Shown: one piece after another, positions 53,205 to 62,843 of the stretch
Numbering within the stretch: position 1 is the first letter of the stretch
Layout: each line of letters begins with the position of its first letter
Assembly: GCF_031846245.1 (NCBI RefSeq)
Contig: NZ_JAVRIC010000021.1
Coordinates: 16,584 to 80,583, forward strand
Direction of reading: 5' to 3'
Source of the DNA: Banduia mediterranea
GTDB lineage: Bacteria > Pseudomonadota > Gammaproteobacteria > Nevskiales > Nevskiaceae
DNA: 64,000 bases
Notes under the pieces: generated by a model
What the model was told of the DNA's origin: nothing
Databases searched by the model: none
What the model saw: the letters and a program-made list of their open reading frames with translations, nothing else
Translations under genes and position numbers: made by a program

Positions 53205-53483
53205 ATGAGCGAGCTACAGGATCGATTCAAGGCCGCCGTCGAGAAGGTGCGTACCGCGCCGGCAGACGGCCCGTTCAAGCCTTCCAATGATCTCAAGCTG
53301 AAGATGTACGGCCTGTTCCGCCAGGCCAGCGACGGTGATGTGTCCGGCAAGCGCCCCGGCATGCTCGACATGATCAATCGCATGAAGTACGACGCCTGGG
53401 CCAAGCTCAAGGGTTTGTCCAAGGAAGACGCGATGAAGCAGTACATCACCGAAGTCGAATCAGTCGAGAAGAAGGTCGGATAA
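53205..53483 (+). CDS. Acyl-CoA-binding protein
   Basis: 92 residues from ATG 53205 (acaaggaaa site). Classic ACBP four-helix protein: LQDRFKAAVEKVRTA, NDLKLKMYGLFRQASDGDV, GMLDMINRMKYDAWAKLKGL, SKEDAMKQYITEVESVEKKV, including the tyrosine and lysine residues that hold the CoA moiety. It buffers long-chain acyl-CoA in the cytosol. Common in eukaryotes and restricted to certain bacteria, often those that degrade lipids or hydrocarbons. Confidence 0.95.
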   Translation: MSELQDRFKAAVEKVRTAPADGPFKPSNDLKLKMYGLFRQASDGDVSGKRPGMLDMINRMKYDAWAKLKGLSKEDAMKQYITEVESVEKKVG

Positions 53484-53509
53484 CGTCATTCTCGCGCAGC
53501 GAGTCCACT

Positions 53510-53600
53510 GCCCCTCACCCCTGCTCGCAGCCGCGAGCGGCCTCTCTCTCCCGCGCAGGCGGGCGAGGGTAGGTCAGCATCACGCGACGCGTGATTGACG
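53510..53600. repeat. Palindromic intergenic sequences after the ACBP gene
   Basis: Contains gctcgcagccgcgagc, a REP-like stretch cctctctctcccgcgcaggc gap gggcgaggg, and the palindrome atcacgcgacgcgtgat (53579-53595). They lie between two convergent genes and could act as bidirectional terminators; no T-runs are seen. Confidence 0.45.
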
Positions 53601-54890
53601 TCAAAAGTCGTCCACCCGCAGCACGTGCGTCAGCACCGGTTCGCGCAGACCGCGGATCATGCGCCGCTTCGGCCGGCTGCCGACCGTTTCCCCGGAATCG
53701 TCCAGCGTGAAGTTGTCGATGCGGATCTCACCGTCCTGTGCCTGCTGGCAGAGCCGCGCTGCCAGGTTCACGGGCGGGCCCACCGCCGCATATTCGTAGC
53801 GCGCACGTTCTCCGACGATGCCGGCCGCCACTTTGCCGCTGGCGACACCGACACCCAGGCCCAATGAGACGTCGGCCTTGCGCACGATCGGGCGAACCGC
53901 TTTCAGGAGCTGCCGCGACAGGGCCAGGGCCCGTTTGGCATGGTCGGCCTGCGGCACCGGGGCTCCCAGCAGGATCATGACGCCGTCGCCGGCCAGATCC
54001 TTGACCGTGCCATCATGTTCGGCCACCACGGTTCCGACCGCCGCGTAGAACTCCCGCAACAGGCCCAATACGCGTTCCGGTCGCTGCGCCTGCCGTTCGG
54101 CATAGGCGGTGAAGCCGCGAATGTCGCAGCACACAACGCTGACGCGCAGGCGCTGGCTGCCGACCACCGGCTTGAGTCCACGTTCGCGGACCAGTTCGGC
54201 TACTTGCGGCGACAGGAAACGCGCCATGAACTGTCCGCGTGCACCCTGAATCACGTGATAGCGCAGGATGCCGATCAGGAACACGATCTCGCCGCAGGCC
54301 ACGCCCAGCGGTGACCATTCACGCGGCAGGATCAGGCCGGTGGTCAGCAGCGGCATCGCCACCAGCATCGACATTACCCGCACTGCCTCGGCCTGGTCCG
54401 GCCGCCGACTCAGTAGCCGCAGGCCGGCCGCGAATACCAGAAGCCCGGCCAGCAGTGGCAAGGCTGCGAACATCCAGAACATCGCCGTCGGCAACTCGCC
54501 GAAGCGCAATGCGCCGGCAAAACTCTGCGCCCGCAGCTCTGGCAGCGCGGCGCACTGCACCGCATAAATCCAGCCACAAGCCTGCGCCGTACGGACCAGA
54601 CGTCGTCCGAAGGGCTGCGCCGCTTCGTCGGCGACCATGCGCGAAACGCGCAGGCCCCATTCTGTTCCGGCGGTGAAGGCCAGGGCCTCGACCACGCCCA
54701 GCACCCGCACCCAGTCGGGTAGCGGAGCCTGCAGCAGCGAGGCCTGTGCGTTGAGGCCGATGGCGATGCCGGTGGCGAATACGAACAGCGCAAGCGCGCG
54801 GCTGGTGCCGCTCTGGCGATCCGTCAGCCACACCGAAAAGCCGAGACCGCAGGCAAACAGCGCCGCGATCTGGCTGCCGCCGAACAGCAT
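53601..54890 (-). CDS. Membrane class III nucleotide cyclase
   Basis: 429 residues from ATG 54890. About six to seven N-terminal membrane spans (residues 1-190, e.g. IAALFACGLGFSVWL, FWMFAALPLLAGLLVFAAGL) precede a class III cyclase domain with metal-binding aspartates in VSVVCCDIRGFTAYAER and VKDLAGDGVMILLGAP. The Asn/Arg pair is in YAAVGPPVNLAARLCQ. The residues that normally pick adenine (Lys in VDKFIGD and the Asp of GDxVN) read D and P here, so cAMP versus another product cannot be predicted. The start overlaps the stop of the AraC gene by one base. Confidence 0.85.
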   Translation of the reverse strand: MLFGGSQIAALFACGLGFSVWLTDRQSGTSRALALFVFATGIAIGLNAQASLLQAPLPDWVRVLGVVEALAFTAGTEWGLRVSRMVADEAAQPFGRRLVRTAQACGWIYAVQCAALPELRAQSFAGALRFGELPTAMFWMFAALPLLAGLLVFAAGLRLLSRRPDQAEAVRVMSMLVAMPLLTTGLILPREWSPLGVACGEIVFLIGILRYHVIQGARGQFMARFLSPQVAELVRERGLKPVVGSQRLRVSVVCCDIRGFTAYAERQAQRPERVLGLLREFYAAVGTVVAEHDGTVKDLAGDGVMILLGAPVPQADHAKRALALSRQLLKAVRPIVRKADVSLGLGVGVASGKVAAGIVGERARYEYAAVGPPVNLAARLCQQAQDGEIRIDNFTLDDSGETVGSRPKRRMIRGLREPVLTHVLRVDDF

Positions 54891-55903
54891 CAGCGGGCAC
54901 TCCGCGCGGCATTCGGTGTCACGCCACGCCAGCGCTTGTAGGCGTGGATGAAGCTGGCGGATTCGGCGTAGCCTAGTTGTGCTGCGATCTGTTCCACGCT
55001 GAGTTCGCGACAGTCCAGCAGCCGCTCGGCGTGTTCGCGTCGCTGCACCGCCACCAGTTGCCGATAGCTGCTGCCTTGCTCGGCCAGGCGCCGACGCAAG
55101 GTACGCGCGCTGCAGCGCAGCTGCCGGGCCGCCAGCTCCAGGCTCGGCAGCGTCTCGCCATGCTGGCGCAGCAGCCGCTGCACGCGCGCACTGAAACCGC
55201 TTTTTTCGCTGTGACGCTGCCGCAGCAGGCTGTCGCATTGCTCGCGGCAAAGTCGTGCGGTAGGGGCGTCTGCCTGTATCGGCGCCCGGTCGAGAATCGA
55301 AGCGTCGATACGGATGCGGTTGTCCGCCGCCCCGAAATGCGGACACACGCCAGCCATGGCTTCGTACAGATGCGCGTGCGCCGGGCCCGGATAGCGCAGG
55401 TCGATCCCGAGCTGGGGCAGAGGCTCATTCAACAACTCGCTGGCGATCACATGGATCGCGGCGGCATCACGTTCCACCAGAAACTCCCGCAGCGCCTGCG
55501 GAATCGCGTGGTCGTCGAGCACCAGGGCGGCCTCGCGGCCGCCTTCCTCCACGCGCAGTTCGTTGAACGCATAGGTCAGGTCCAGATAGCGCAATCCCAG
55601 CGCGATCGCGCTGCGCAGCGTTGCGCTGCTCATCATCGCGAAGCCCCAGATGCCATAGCTGGTGAGCCGGTAGCGCGACCCTGCCTGAAGCCCGAGGCCG
55701 GGCACATGGCCCAGGCATTCCACCAGCCGCGCCACCAGCGCCAACTCCTGTGCGGCATCGATTTCGGCACCGGGATCGTCAAGCTCTGCTTCGGTGGTTC
55801 CGGTTCCGCGCAGGATTTCGCGGCGCGGCAGCCCGTGCTCGACCGCGAGTTCGGTCAGCTGGCGTGCGCTGATGGCACTTCGTCGTGTGGTCCAGACTGG
55901 CAT
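54890..55903 (-). CDS. AraC-family transcriptional regulator
   Basis: 337 residues from ATG 55903 (MPVWTTRRSAISARQL). The N-terminal arabinose-binding-like domain of the OruR/ArgR subgroup has FAMMSSATLRSAIALGLRYL and LGIDLRYPGPAHAHLYEAMA; the C-terminal double helix-turn-helix has SLELAARQLRCSARTLRRRL, SVEQIAAQLGYAESASFIHA and FKRW-like YKRWRGVTPNAAR. Translationally coupled to the downstream cyclase and divergent from the broken flavin monooxygenase and dehydrogenase genes, which may once have been its targets. Confidence 0.92.
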   Translation of the reverse strand: MPVWTTRRSAISARQLTELAVEHGLPRREILRGTGTTEAELDDPGAEIDAAQELALVARLVECLGHVPGLGLQAGSRYRLTSYGIWGFAMMSSATLRSAIALGLRYLDLTYAFNELRVEEGGREAALVLDDHAIPQALREFLVERDAAAIHVIASELLNEPLPQLGIDLRYPGPAHAHLYEAMAGVCPHFGAADNRIRIDASILDRAPIQADAPTARLCREQCDSLLRQRHSEKSGFSARVQRLLRQHGETLPSLELAARQLRCSARTLRRRLAEQGSSYRQLVAVQRREHAERLLDCRELSVEQIAAQLGYAESASFIHAYKRWRGVTPNAARSAR

Positions 55904-56052
55904 GCGCGATGATGGGCCGCGCTGGCCGAAAATATCAATCCTGACCCGATGCAACATGGAGTTCGCAGGCGGGACCGGATAGCGTGGGATCCATAGTGAG
56001 CTACCGGTCCAGGTGGGACGAGTAAGCACACATGCAAGGGAAGCGACAGTCG

Positions 56053-56520
56053 ATGCGGATCGCGATCCTCGGGGGAGGCTTCGGCGGCATCGGCGCAGCG
56101 ATCAAGCTTAGCGAGGCAGGCTACGAAGCCATCACGATCTTCGAGAAGGCGTCGGACGTCGGCGGTTGCTGGCGCGACAATTCCTATCCGGTGCGGCCTG
56201 CGACGTGCCGTCCCATTTGTACTCGTTCTCGTTCGAATCCAACACGGCTGGTCGCCAAAATACGCGTCACAGGCGGAGATTGACGGCTACTTGCAGCATT
56301 GCGTGGACAGGTACGGGCTGCGCCGCCACTTCCGCTTCGGTACCGAAATCGAGTCGGCGCGCTTCGACGAGTCGCGGGCACTGTGGCGCCTGCGGACGGC
56401 TGTCCGAAAGTCCGTCGAGGCCGAGGTGCTGATCACCGCCTGCGGTATCTTTGCCTACCGGCGCCGCACGGCGAAGTTCGATGCCTCCGTCTGCCGTGAT
56501 CCACTGGGCACGGCGCCATG
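56053..56520 (+). pseudogene. Flavin-containing (Baeyer-Villiger-type) monooxygenase fragment
   Basis: Begins with a good FAD motif, MRIAILGGGFGGIGAAIKLS, then EKASDVGGCWRDNSYP. A one-base loss near 56193 shifts to GAACDVPSHLYSFSFESN, and another near 56245 to SPKYASQAEIDGYLQHCVDR and YGLRRHFRFGTEIESARF. It breaks off at VLITACGIF, where about 300 further residues are expected. Truncated and frameshifted, so not functional. Confidence 0.8.
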
Positions 56521-57229
56521 AGTCGGGCGCCAGGGCGAATCTTCGTCAGCGGCGCGGCGGCCGTATCGGCCGCGCCATCGCGCTGCGCGCGCGTCGGCTG
56601 GACCGTCGGCGCCTATGACCGCGATGCGGACGGTCTGCGTGAACTTGCATCGGACACCGTGCTGACCGGGCCGCTGGATGTGCGTGAACTCGCGCAATGG
56701 CAGGCCGCGCTCGCGGTTTTTTCGGCGCGCGCCGGCGGCGGGCTCGACGTGCTGGTCAACAACGCCGGGGTGCTGATTTAGGACCCGTTAGAGGCCAGCA
56801 GTCTCGCGGATCACCAGCGTGTGATCGACGTCAACCGGCGCGGTGTCGTCAACGGTTGTCACGCGGCATTCGAGGATCTCCGGCGCAGCTCGCGAGCCTG
56901 CGTGATCAACCTGGCCTCGGCCTCGGCGATTTACGGCCAGCCGAGGCTGGCGACGTACTCGGCCAGCAAGTTCGCGGTGCGCGGTCTGAGTGAGGCGCTG
57001 GACCTGGAGTGGCAGGCGCAGGGCATCGTCGTGCGCGCGATCTGGCCGCCGTTCGTACGCACCGCGATGATCGATGATGTTCACAACCCGACGATCCCCG
57101 GCCGCTACGGCGTGAAGCTCAGCGCCGAAGTTCCAGCTGCATTCCGGACTGATGAAGGAATCGAATGCCGCGATCGACGAGATCGCTGATTTCCTGCGCG
57201 CAGCGCCGGTCGGTCCGGACCAGTGGTAG
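56518..57229 (+). pseudogene. Short-chain dehydrogenase/reductase, disrupted
   Basis: Reads SDR motifs across several lesions: the glycine-rich cofactor loop is frame-disturbed near 56555-56600 (GRIGRAIALR visible only in another frame). VLVNNAGVLI is followed by an in-frame TAG at 56779. The second half continues INLASASAIYGQPRLATYSA and SKFAVRGLSEALDLEWQAQG with the catalytic Ser-Tyr-Lys set. A last shift near 57160 is needed to reach FLRAAPVGPDQW and TAG at 57227-57229. Paired with the monooxygenase fragment, it suggests a lost ketone or alcohol oxidation pathway. Confidence 0.8.
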
Positions 57230-57245
57230 CCCGCTGCATCGGCCC

Positions 57246-57752
57246 TTACTGCGGACGTTTGAACACCCCGGCCGCGATCCAGCGGATCAGCACCAGCAGC
57301 AGCGGCGGCACGAAGAACACCACGGCCGCCATCACCTTGCGACCACTGTCGATCGTCGCCCAGGTCTTGCAGGGTGCTTCGAAGTCGATCAGCGGCAGCC
57401 TGGAACGCCGACCAGTGGCGCAGAAATCATTGGTGGCGGCGAGCTGCTCGCCGCTGACCAGTCGGCAGTCGTAGCAGGGCTGCGCGTAGACCGGTGGGCC
57501 GATTTCGACCTCACCGCTATCCGTGACCTGGAAGATCGAGCGCGCCATCTTGTCGCCACGCACATGGTAGAAGGTGCCTTCGGCGTCGCGCTGGATCGTG
57601 CCGGCGCCGGGAATCGATTCGAGGTCGTTGATTCGATACTTGTGGTCGTAGGACAGCTTGTCGCCGATGAACCAGCTCGCGATCGCCCACACCACCAGCG
57701 CCAACCAGATCACGGGGCGGAGACGGCTGGGTTCGGACGTCGGCTGATTCAT
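57246..57752 (-). CDS. Small membrane protein of unknown function
   Basis: 168 residues from ATG 57752 (MNQPTSEPSRLRP); ATG 57779 is an alternative start. One N-terminal span (PVIWLALVVWAIASWFIGD) and one C-terminal span (VMAAVVFFVPPLLLVLIRWI) flank an extracytoplasmic domain with four cysteines, including QPCYDCRLVSGE. I do not recognise the family. Divergent from the glutamate dehydrogenase gene. Confidence 0.65.
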   Translation of the reverse strand: MNQPTSEPSRLRPVIWLALVVWAIASWFIGDKLSYDHKYRINDLESIPGAGTIQRDAEGTFYHVRGDKMARSIFQVTDSGEVEIGPPVYAQPCYDCRLVSGEQLAATNDFCATGRRSRLPLIDFEAPCKTWATIDSGRKVMAAVVFFVPPLLLVLIRWIAAGVFKRPQ

Positions 57753-57871
57753 GTCGGAAGAGTTCGCTGAGGAGACCATCTGAAGTATAGCCATGCGTGC
57801 GGCACGGGCGTTCGGGCGGGCGCCTATACTTTCCGCACATTTCACAACCGGTAACGAACCGGCAGGAAACC

Positions 57872-60800
57872 ATGCGCGAGCGCTCCCCCGAAGACGAAAC
57901 GCAACAGCATCTGGAATTCGTACTGGCCCAGCTCGACGCCCTGGCGGCCGCCGAAGTCGGGCCACAAGAGCAGGCCCGGTTCCTGCCGTTCCTGCGGCAT
58001 TACTACGAAATCGCCTCGCTGGACGGTTTCAGGGCTCGCACGCCGGAGGACTTGTTCCAGGTGGCGCGTCAGCATTTCGAGTTGGCGCGCGAGCGCGCCC
58101 AGGGGCAGCTCAAGGTGGTGGTGCGTCCGCCACTGGAACCGGGCGCGGCGGGCAGTCGCGGCTTCGCGACGCTCGATTCGGTGGTCGACGACATGCCGTT
58201 TCTGGTCGACACCGTGACCATGGCGATCCACGACGCTGGCAGCGCGATCGATTGGTCCGACCATCCCTTGATGCGGATTCGGCGCGATGCGCAAGGCACG
58301 CTGCAGCAGGCGATGGCGCTGGGCGCCGATGACAGCACGGCCCCGCGCGAATCGCTGATACACATCGAATTTGAGGCGCTGGCGAACGAAGCCGACTACG
58401 CCGAGCTTCAGCGCACGGTGGAGCGCCTGCTGGCGGACCTGCGCGTCGTCATCGACGACTTCCCGGCGATCCGGTCGCAGCTGAGCGAAGTGGTGAGGCA
58501 GCTCGATCAGGTTCCGCACGGTGCCGATCCGGAAGAATACAGCGAGGCCCAGGCCTTCCTGCGTTGGCTGGACGACGGCCGCTTCACGTTTCTCGGTTAT
58601 GTTCGCAGTCTCGCCGAGGTCGCCGAGTCCGGCGCCGTGTCCTTGCGCACGGTTCCCGAGAACGGGCTCGGCCTGTCACGCCAGAACGGGCGTTTCGCGG
58701 ATGTCGAGAAATTCATCGCGCCGCAGGATGAGCTGAATCGCCACATTCAGCACTCCGGTCGGCTGATCGTGGTGACCAAGGCCAACACGCGTTCGCCGAT
58801 CCACCATCCCCAGGTCATGGATTCGATTTCGGTGAAGCAGTTCGCAGCCGACGGTACGGTCCAGGGCACGCATCGCTTCGTCGGGTTGTTCTCCACCGAG
58901 GCCTACTACAGTCGCCCGCGCTACATTCCGCTGATCCGGCGCAAGGCCGCCTACGTGATGCAGCGCGCAGGCGTGCCCGAGGATTCGCACTCCGGCAAGC
59001 AGTTGCGCGACATTCTTCACCAGTTGCCGCGTGACGAGTTGCTGCAGTCCAGCGAGGACGAGCTGTTCGACATTTGCATGGGCATTCGCGCCCTGCACGA
59101 CAGACTGCAACTCAAGCTGTTCATGCGTCGCGATCGTTACGGGCGCTTCTATTCCTGTTTGGTGTACCTGCCGCGCGATCGTTACAGCCGCGAGATTCGT
59201 GAACGTATCGGCACGGAACTGATGGAAATCTGCAACGGGCTCTCGCTGGAGCGCAATGTCGACTTCATGCGCGGCGGTCTGGCTCGTATTCACTACACCG
59301 TACACACGCCGCCGGGCACCCGCATTCCGCTATCGACCGAGGATGTGCAGACGCGCCTGCTCAAGGCCACGCGCAGCTGGCGTGACGAATTGCGCGACGT
59401 GCTGATGCGCGTGCCCAGCGATGCCGTGCGACATTCCGCCGAACGCTTCGCCGATGCGTTCCCGCTGTACTACACCGAGTTGACCACGCCGCTGGAAGCG
59501 GCCGCAGACATTCAGTATCTATTGCAGCTGTCCGAACAGGCGCCGGTGCTGCCACGGCTGATGATCGACACCGGCGCGGAGGCGGCCCAAGCAGTGGGGC
59601 TCAAGCTGTACTCCTGGGCGCGACCGATCGAGCTGTCCGACGTGCTGCCCACACTGGAGAACTTCGGCCTGCGCGTGATCCGTCAGGAGCCGACCGAGAT
59701 CGATCCGCGCGGCGGCACTCCCTGCTGGATCCAGGAGTTCGACATCCGCGTGCTCGCTCCCAGCGAGCTTTCGGCCGAGCGGCAGAAGTCCGCCTTCGAG
59801 TCGGCGTTCAGCAAATGCTGGAGCGGTGAGACCGAGAACGACGGGCTCAACCGTCTGGTGCTGTTCGCGGGTCTGGAATGGCGCCAGGTGGTGTGCGTGC
59901 GCACGCTGCTGAAATACCTGATTCAGACCGGTCTGCCATACAGCCAGGACTACATGGAACGCCTGCTGTCCGATCACGCGCCGATCACGCGCCAGCTGGT
60001 GCGCCTGTTCGAGACACGCTTCGATCCGCAGATGGCGGCCGCCGCGCGCGAGGCCGAGGCCGCCGCCATCGACGAGGACCTGCAGCAACGCCTCGATCAG
60101 GTTGCGACGCTCGATGGCGATCGCGTGCTGCGCGCCTTTCTCGCCACGATCGAGGCGGTGCTGCGCACCAACTACTACCAGCCGCGCGCAGACGGCGGCA
60201 GCAAGTCCTACATCAGTATCAAGCTCGATTCCTCGCGCGTGCCGGAACTGCCGCAGCCGCTGCCGATGTTCGAAATCTTCGTCTATGCACCGGAAGTGGA
60301 GGGCATCCACCTGCGCGGCGGCAAGGTCGCGCGCGGCGGCCTGCGCTGGTCCGACCGTCGCCAGGATTTCCGCACCGAGGTGCTGGGCCTGATGAAGGCG
60401 CAGATGGTCAAGAACGCGGTGATCGTGCCGGTCGGCGCCAAGGGCGGCTTCGTGGTCAAGCGCGGCGACGCATCCAATCGCGAAGCCTGGCTCAAGGCCG
60501 GCGTCGAGTGCTACAAGACCTTCATCCGCGGATTGCTGGACATCACCGACAACCGCGTCGCGGATGACATCGTGCCGCCGGCCGATGTGCTGCGCTATGA
60601 CGAGGACGATCCCTATCTGGTGGTCGCGGCCGACAAGGGCACGGCCACGTTTTCGGACACCGCCAACGGCATCTCCGCCGAATACGGTTTCTGGATGGGC
60701 GACGCCTTCGCCTCCGGCGGCTCGGCCGGTTACGACCACAAGAAGATGGGCATCACCGCGCGTGGCGCCTGGGAGTCGGTCAAACGTCATTTCCGGGAAC

Positions 60801-62719
60801 TCGGCAAGGACATCCAGAACGAGGAATTCACGGTCGTCGGCGTTGGCGACATGTCCGGTGATGTGTTCGGCAATGGCATGTTGCTGTCGCGCCACATCCG
60901 TCTGATCGCGGCCTTCGATCACCGCCACATCTTCATCGACCCGAATCCCGACGCCGCCACCAGTTACGCCGAACGCGAGCGCATGTTCGCGCTGCCACGG
61001 TCGTCCTGGGACGACTATGACCGCACGCTGCTGTCCGAAGGCGGCGGCATCTGGCCACGCAGTGCCAAGCAGATCAAGGTGTCGACCCAGGTGCAGGAGG
61101 CGCTGGGCCTGAGCCAGGACAGTCATGCGCCCAACGAACTGCTGCGCGCGATCCTCAAGGCGCCGGTGGACCTGCTGTGGAATGGGGGTATCGGCACCTA
61201 CGTCAAGAGCCACGACCAGTCCAATGCCGAGGTTGGCGACCGCGCCAACGACATGATTCGCGTCAACGGCGCGGAGCTGCGCTGCAAGGTGGTCGGCGAG
61301 GGCGGTAACCTCGGTCTGACCCAGCTCGGACGCGTCGAATACGCGCTGGCCGGTGGCCGCATCAACACCGACGCGATCGACAATAGCGGTGGTGTGCACT
61401 CGTCCGATCGCGAGGTCAACATCAAGATCCCGCTGAACCGACTGATGAACGAGACCGGTTTCAGCGTCGAGGAACGCAATCCTCTGCTGGTATCGATGAC
61501 CGAGGATGTCGCGCGCGCGGTGCTGGCCGACAGCTATGTGCAGAGTCTTGCGCTGAGCCTGCTCGAACACGAGGCGGCGAGCCGTCTCGACGAACACGCC
61601 AATCTGATTCGCACGCTGGAGAAGGACGGCCTGCTGGCGCGCGCCGTTGAATACCTGCCCGACGACGAAGGACTCAAGGAACGTCGCGCGCGCAATCTGG
61701 GCCTGTCGCGGCCGGAGCTGGCGGTGCTGCTGTCCTACGCCAAGATTTCGCTGTTCGGCGCGCTGGACGCATCCGAGGTGCCGGACGACCCGTTCTTCAC
61801 GCGGGATCTGCTGTCCTACTTCGCGCCGGTACTGGTGCAGCGCTACGGCGAGCGGCTGCAACGCCATCGCCTCAAGCGCGAAATCATTGCCACGATTCTG
61901 TCCAATGCCATCGTCAACCGTATGGGCTTCGCCTACGCGCACCGTTTCGCGGACGATCAGGGCGTTTCGCGCGCGGAAGTCGTCAAGGCCTATGCGATGG
62001 CGCATGAAATCTTCGACGGCGACAGTTACTGGCTGCCGATTCAGGCGCTGGACAACCAGATCGATGCGCAACTGCAACTGCGCCTGTATTCGCGCGCCAG
62101 CGGCCTGATGAAACACGCCACCAATTGGCTGGTGAATCATCGCTGGCCGAGCAAGCCGATCGCCGAAGCCGTGGACTTCTTCGAGCAGCCGATCAAGGAG
62201 ATCGCCGGTCTGTTGCCGGAAAGTCTGCCCGGCTCCTATCGCGAGGAATGGCAGCGAGCCCGGGCGGCGATGATCGCCGAAGGCGTGCCCGAGGACGTGG
62301 CGACCACGCTGGCCAACACGCTGGCCCTGGGCAGTGCCCCTGATATCGTCGAACTCGCGGCCGCTGCCGAGGTGGCGGTGGCGCAGGCGACAGCCGCCTA
62401 CTTCCTGGTGGGCGAGCGCCTGCGCGTGTTGTGGCTGCTGGGTGCGGTCAACGGCCTGGTGGTGCGCGGGCGCTGGCAGGCGCTGGCGCGCACCACCCTG
62501 CGTGACGACATCTATCGCCTGCATCGCTCGATTGTGGCGGATGTTCTCGCACAGTCAGGCGGGCCGCCGCAGGCACGCTTCGAGTCCTGGCTTAAGGCCA
62601 ACGAAGCCCGCGTGCAGTTCTGCGAGCAGCGCATGGTGGCGCTGCAGGCCAGCGGCACGCAGGACTTCATGACGCTGGCGGTGGGCGTGCGCGAGCTGCG
62701 CAAGCTGCACCGGACCTGA
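57872..62719 (+). CDS. gdhB: NAD-specific glutamate dehydrogenase, large (180-kDa) type
   Basis: 1615 residues from ATG 57872. Converts glutamate to 2-oxoglutarate and ammonia, a catabolic role in this family. A long N-terminal ACT-containing regulatory region (to about residue 700) precedes the catalytic core: GGLRWSDRRQDFRTEVLGLM then KNAVIVPVGAKGGFVVK (residues about 820-870) hold the substrate lysines. VGDMSGDVFGNGMLLSRHIR and FDHRHIFIDPNPD (about 990-1030) form the NAD-binding fold, and a helical C-terminal domain follows. The related Streptomyces and Pseudomonas enzymes are allosteric. Intact over its full length. Confidence 0.97.
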   Translation: MRERSPEDETQQHLEFVLAQLDALAAAEVGPQEQARFLPFLRHYYEIASLDGFRARTPEDLFQVARQHFELARERAQGQLKVVVRPPLEPGAAGSRGFATLDSVVDDMPFLVDTVTMAIHDAGSAIDWSDHPLMRIRRDAQGTLQQAMALGADDSTAPRESLIHIEFEALANEADYAELQRTVERLLADLRVVIDDFPAIRSQLSEVVRQLDQVPHGADPEEYSEAQAFLRWLDDGRFTFLGYVRSLAEVAESGAVSLRTVPENGLGLSRQNGRFADVEKFIAPQDELNRHIQHSGRLIVVTKANTRSPIHHPQVMDSISVKQFAADGTVQGTHRFVGLFSTEAYYSRPRYIPLIRRKAAYVMQRAGVPEDSHSGKQLRDILHQLPRDELLQSSEDELFDICMGIRALHDRLQLKLFMRRDRYGRFYSCLVYLPRDRYSREIRERIGTELMEICNGLSLERNVDFMRGGLARIHYTVHTPPGTRIPLSTEDVQTRLLKATRSWRDELRDVLMRVPSDAVRHSAERFADAFPLYYTELTTPLEAAADIQYLLQLSEQAPVLPRLMIDTGAEAAQAVGLKLYSWARPIELSDVLPTLENFGLRVIRQEPTEIDPRGGTPCWIQEFDIRVLAPSELSAERQKSAFESAFSKCWSGETENDGLNRLVLFAGLEWRQVVCVRTLLKYLIQTGLPYSQDYMERLLSDHAPITRQLVRLFETRFDPQMAAAAREAEAAAIDEDLQQRLDQVATLDGDRVLRAFLATIEAVLRTNYYQPRADGGSKSYISIKLDSSRVPELPQPLPMFEIFVYAPEVEGIHLRGGKVARGGLRWSDRRQDFRTEVLGLMKAQMVKNAVIVPVGAKGGFVVKRGDASNREAWLKAGVECYKTFIRGLLDITDNRVADDIVPPADVLRYDEDDPYLVVAADKGTATFSDTANGISAEYGFWMGDAFASGGSAGYDHKKMGITARGAWESVKRHFRELGKDIQNEEFTVVGVGDMSGDVFGNGMLLSRHIRLIAAFDHRHIFIDPNPDAATSYAERERMFALPRSSWDDYDRTLLSEGGGIWPRSAKQIKVSTQVQEALGLSQDSHAPNELLRAILKAPVDLLWNGGIGTYVKSHDQSNAEVGDRANDMIRVNGAELRCKVVGEGGNLGLTQLGRVEYALAGGRINTDAIDNSGGVHSSDREVNIKIPLNRLMNETGFSVEERNPLLVSMTEDVARAVLADSYVQSLALSLLEHEAASRLDEHANLIRTLEKDGLLARAVEYLPDDEGLKERRARNLGLSRPELAVLLSYAKISLFGALDASEVPDDPFFTRDLLSYFAPVLVQRYGERLQRHRLKREIIATILSNAIVNRMGFAYAHRFADDQGVSRAEVVKAYAMAHEIFDGDSYWLPIQALDNQIDAQLQLRLYSRASGLMKHATNWLVNHRWPSKPIAEAVDFFEQPIKEIAGLLPESLPGSYREEWQRARAAMIAEGVPEDVATTLANTLALGSAPDIVELAAAAEVAVAQATAAYFLVGERLRVLWLLGAVNGLVVRGRWQALARTTLRDDIYRLHRSIVADVLAQSGGPPQARFESWLKANEARVQFCEQRMVALQASGTQDFMTLAVGVRELRKLHRT

Positions 62720-62843
62720 TCGCGTACGGGATACCGGCTATCGGCACATGGTCGACGTCGATACCGGGCGACGGCGGCGGCATGGGTCTGCGTCTGCTAG
62801 TGTTCGGCCTCCTTGGTCTGTCCCCGCACCGTTTCCGGAAACT

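Noticed and set aside
59519..62524. 1001-codon minus-strand frame
   Set aside because: Antisense to the glutamate dehydrogenase gene; long only because of the coding strand's third-position bias.
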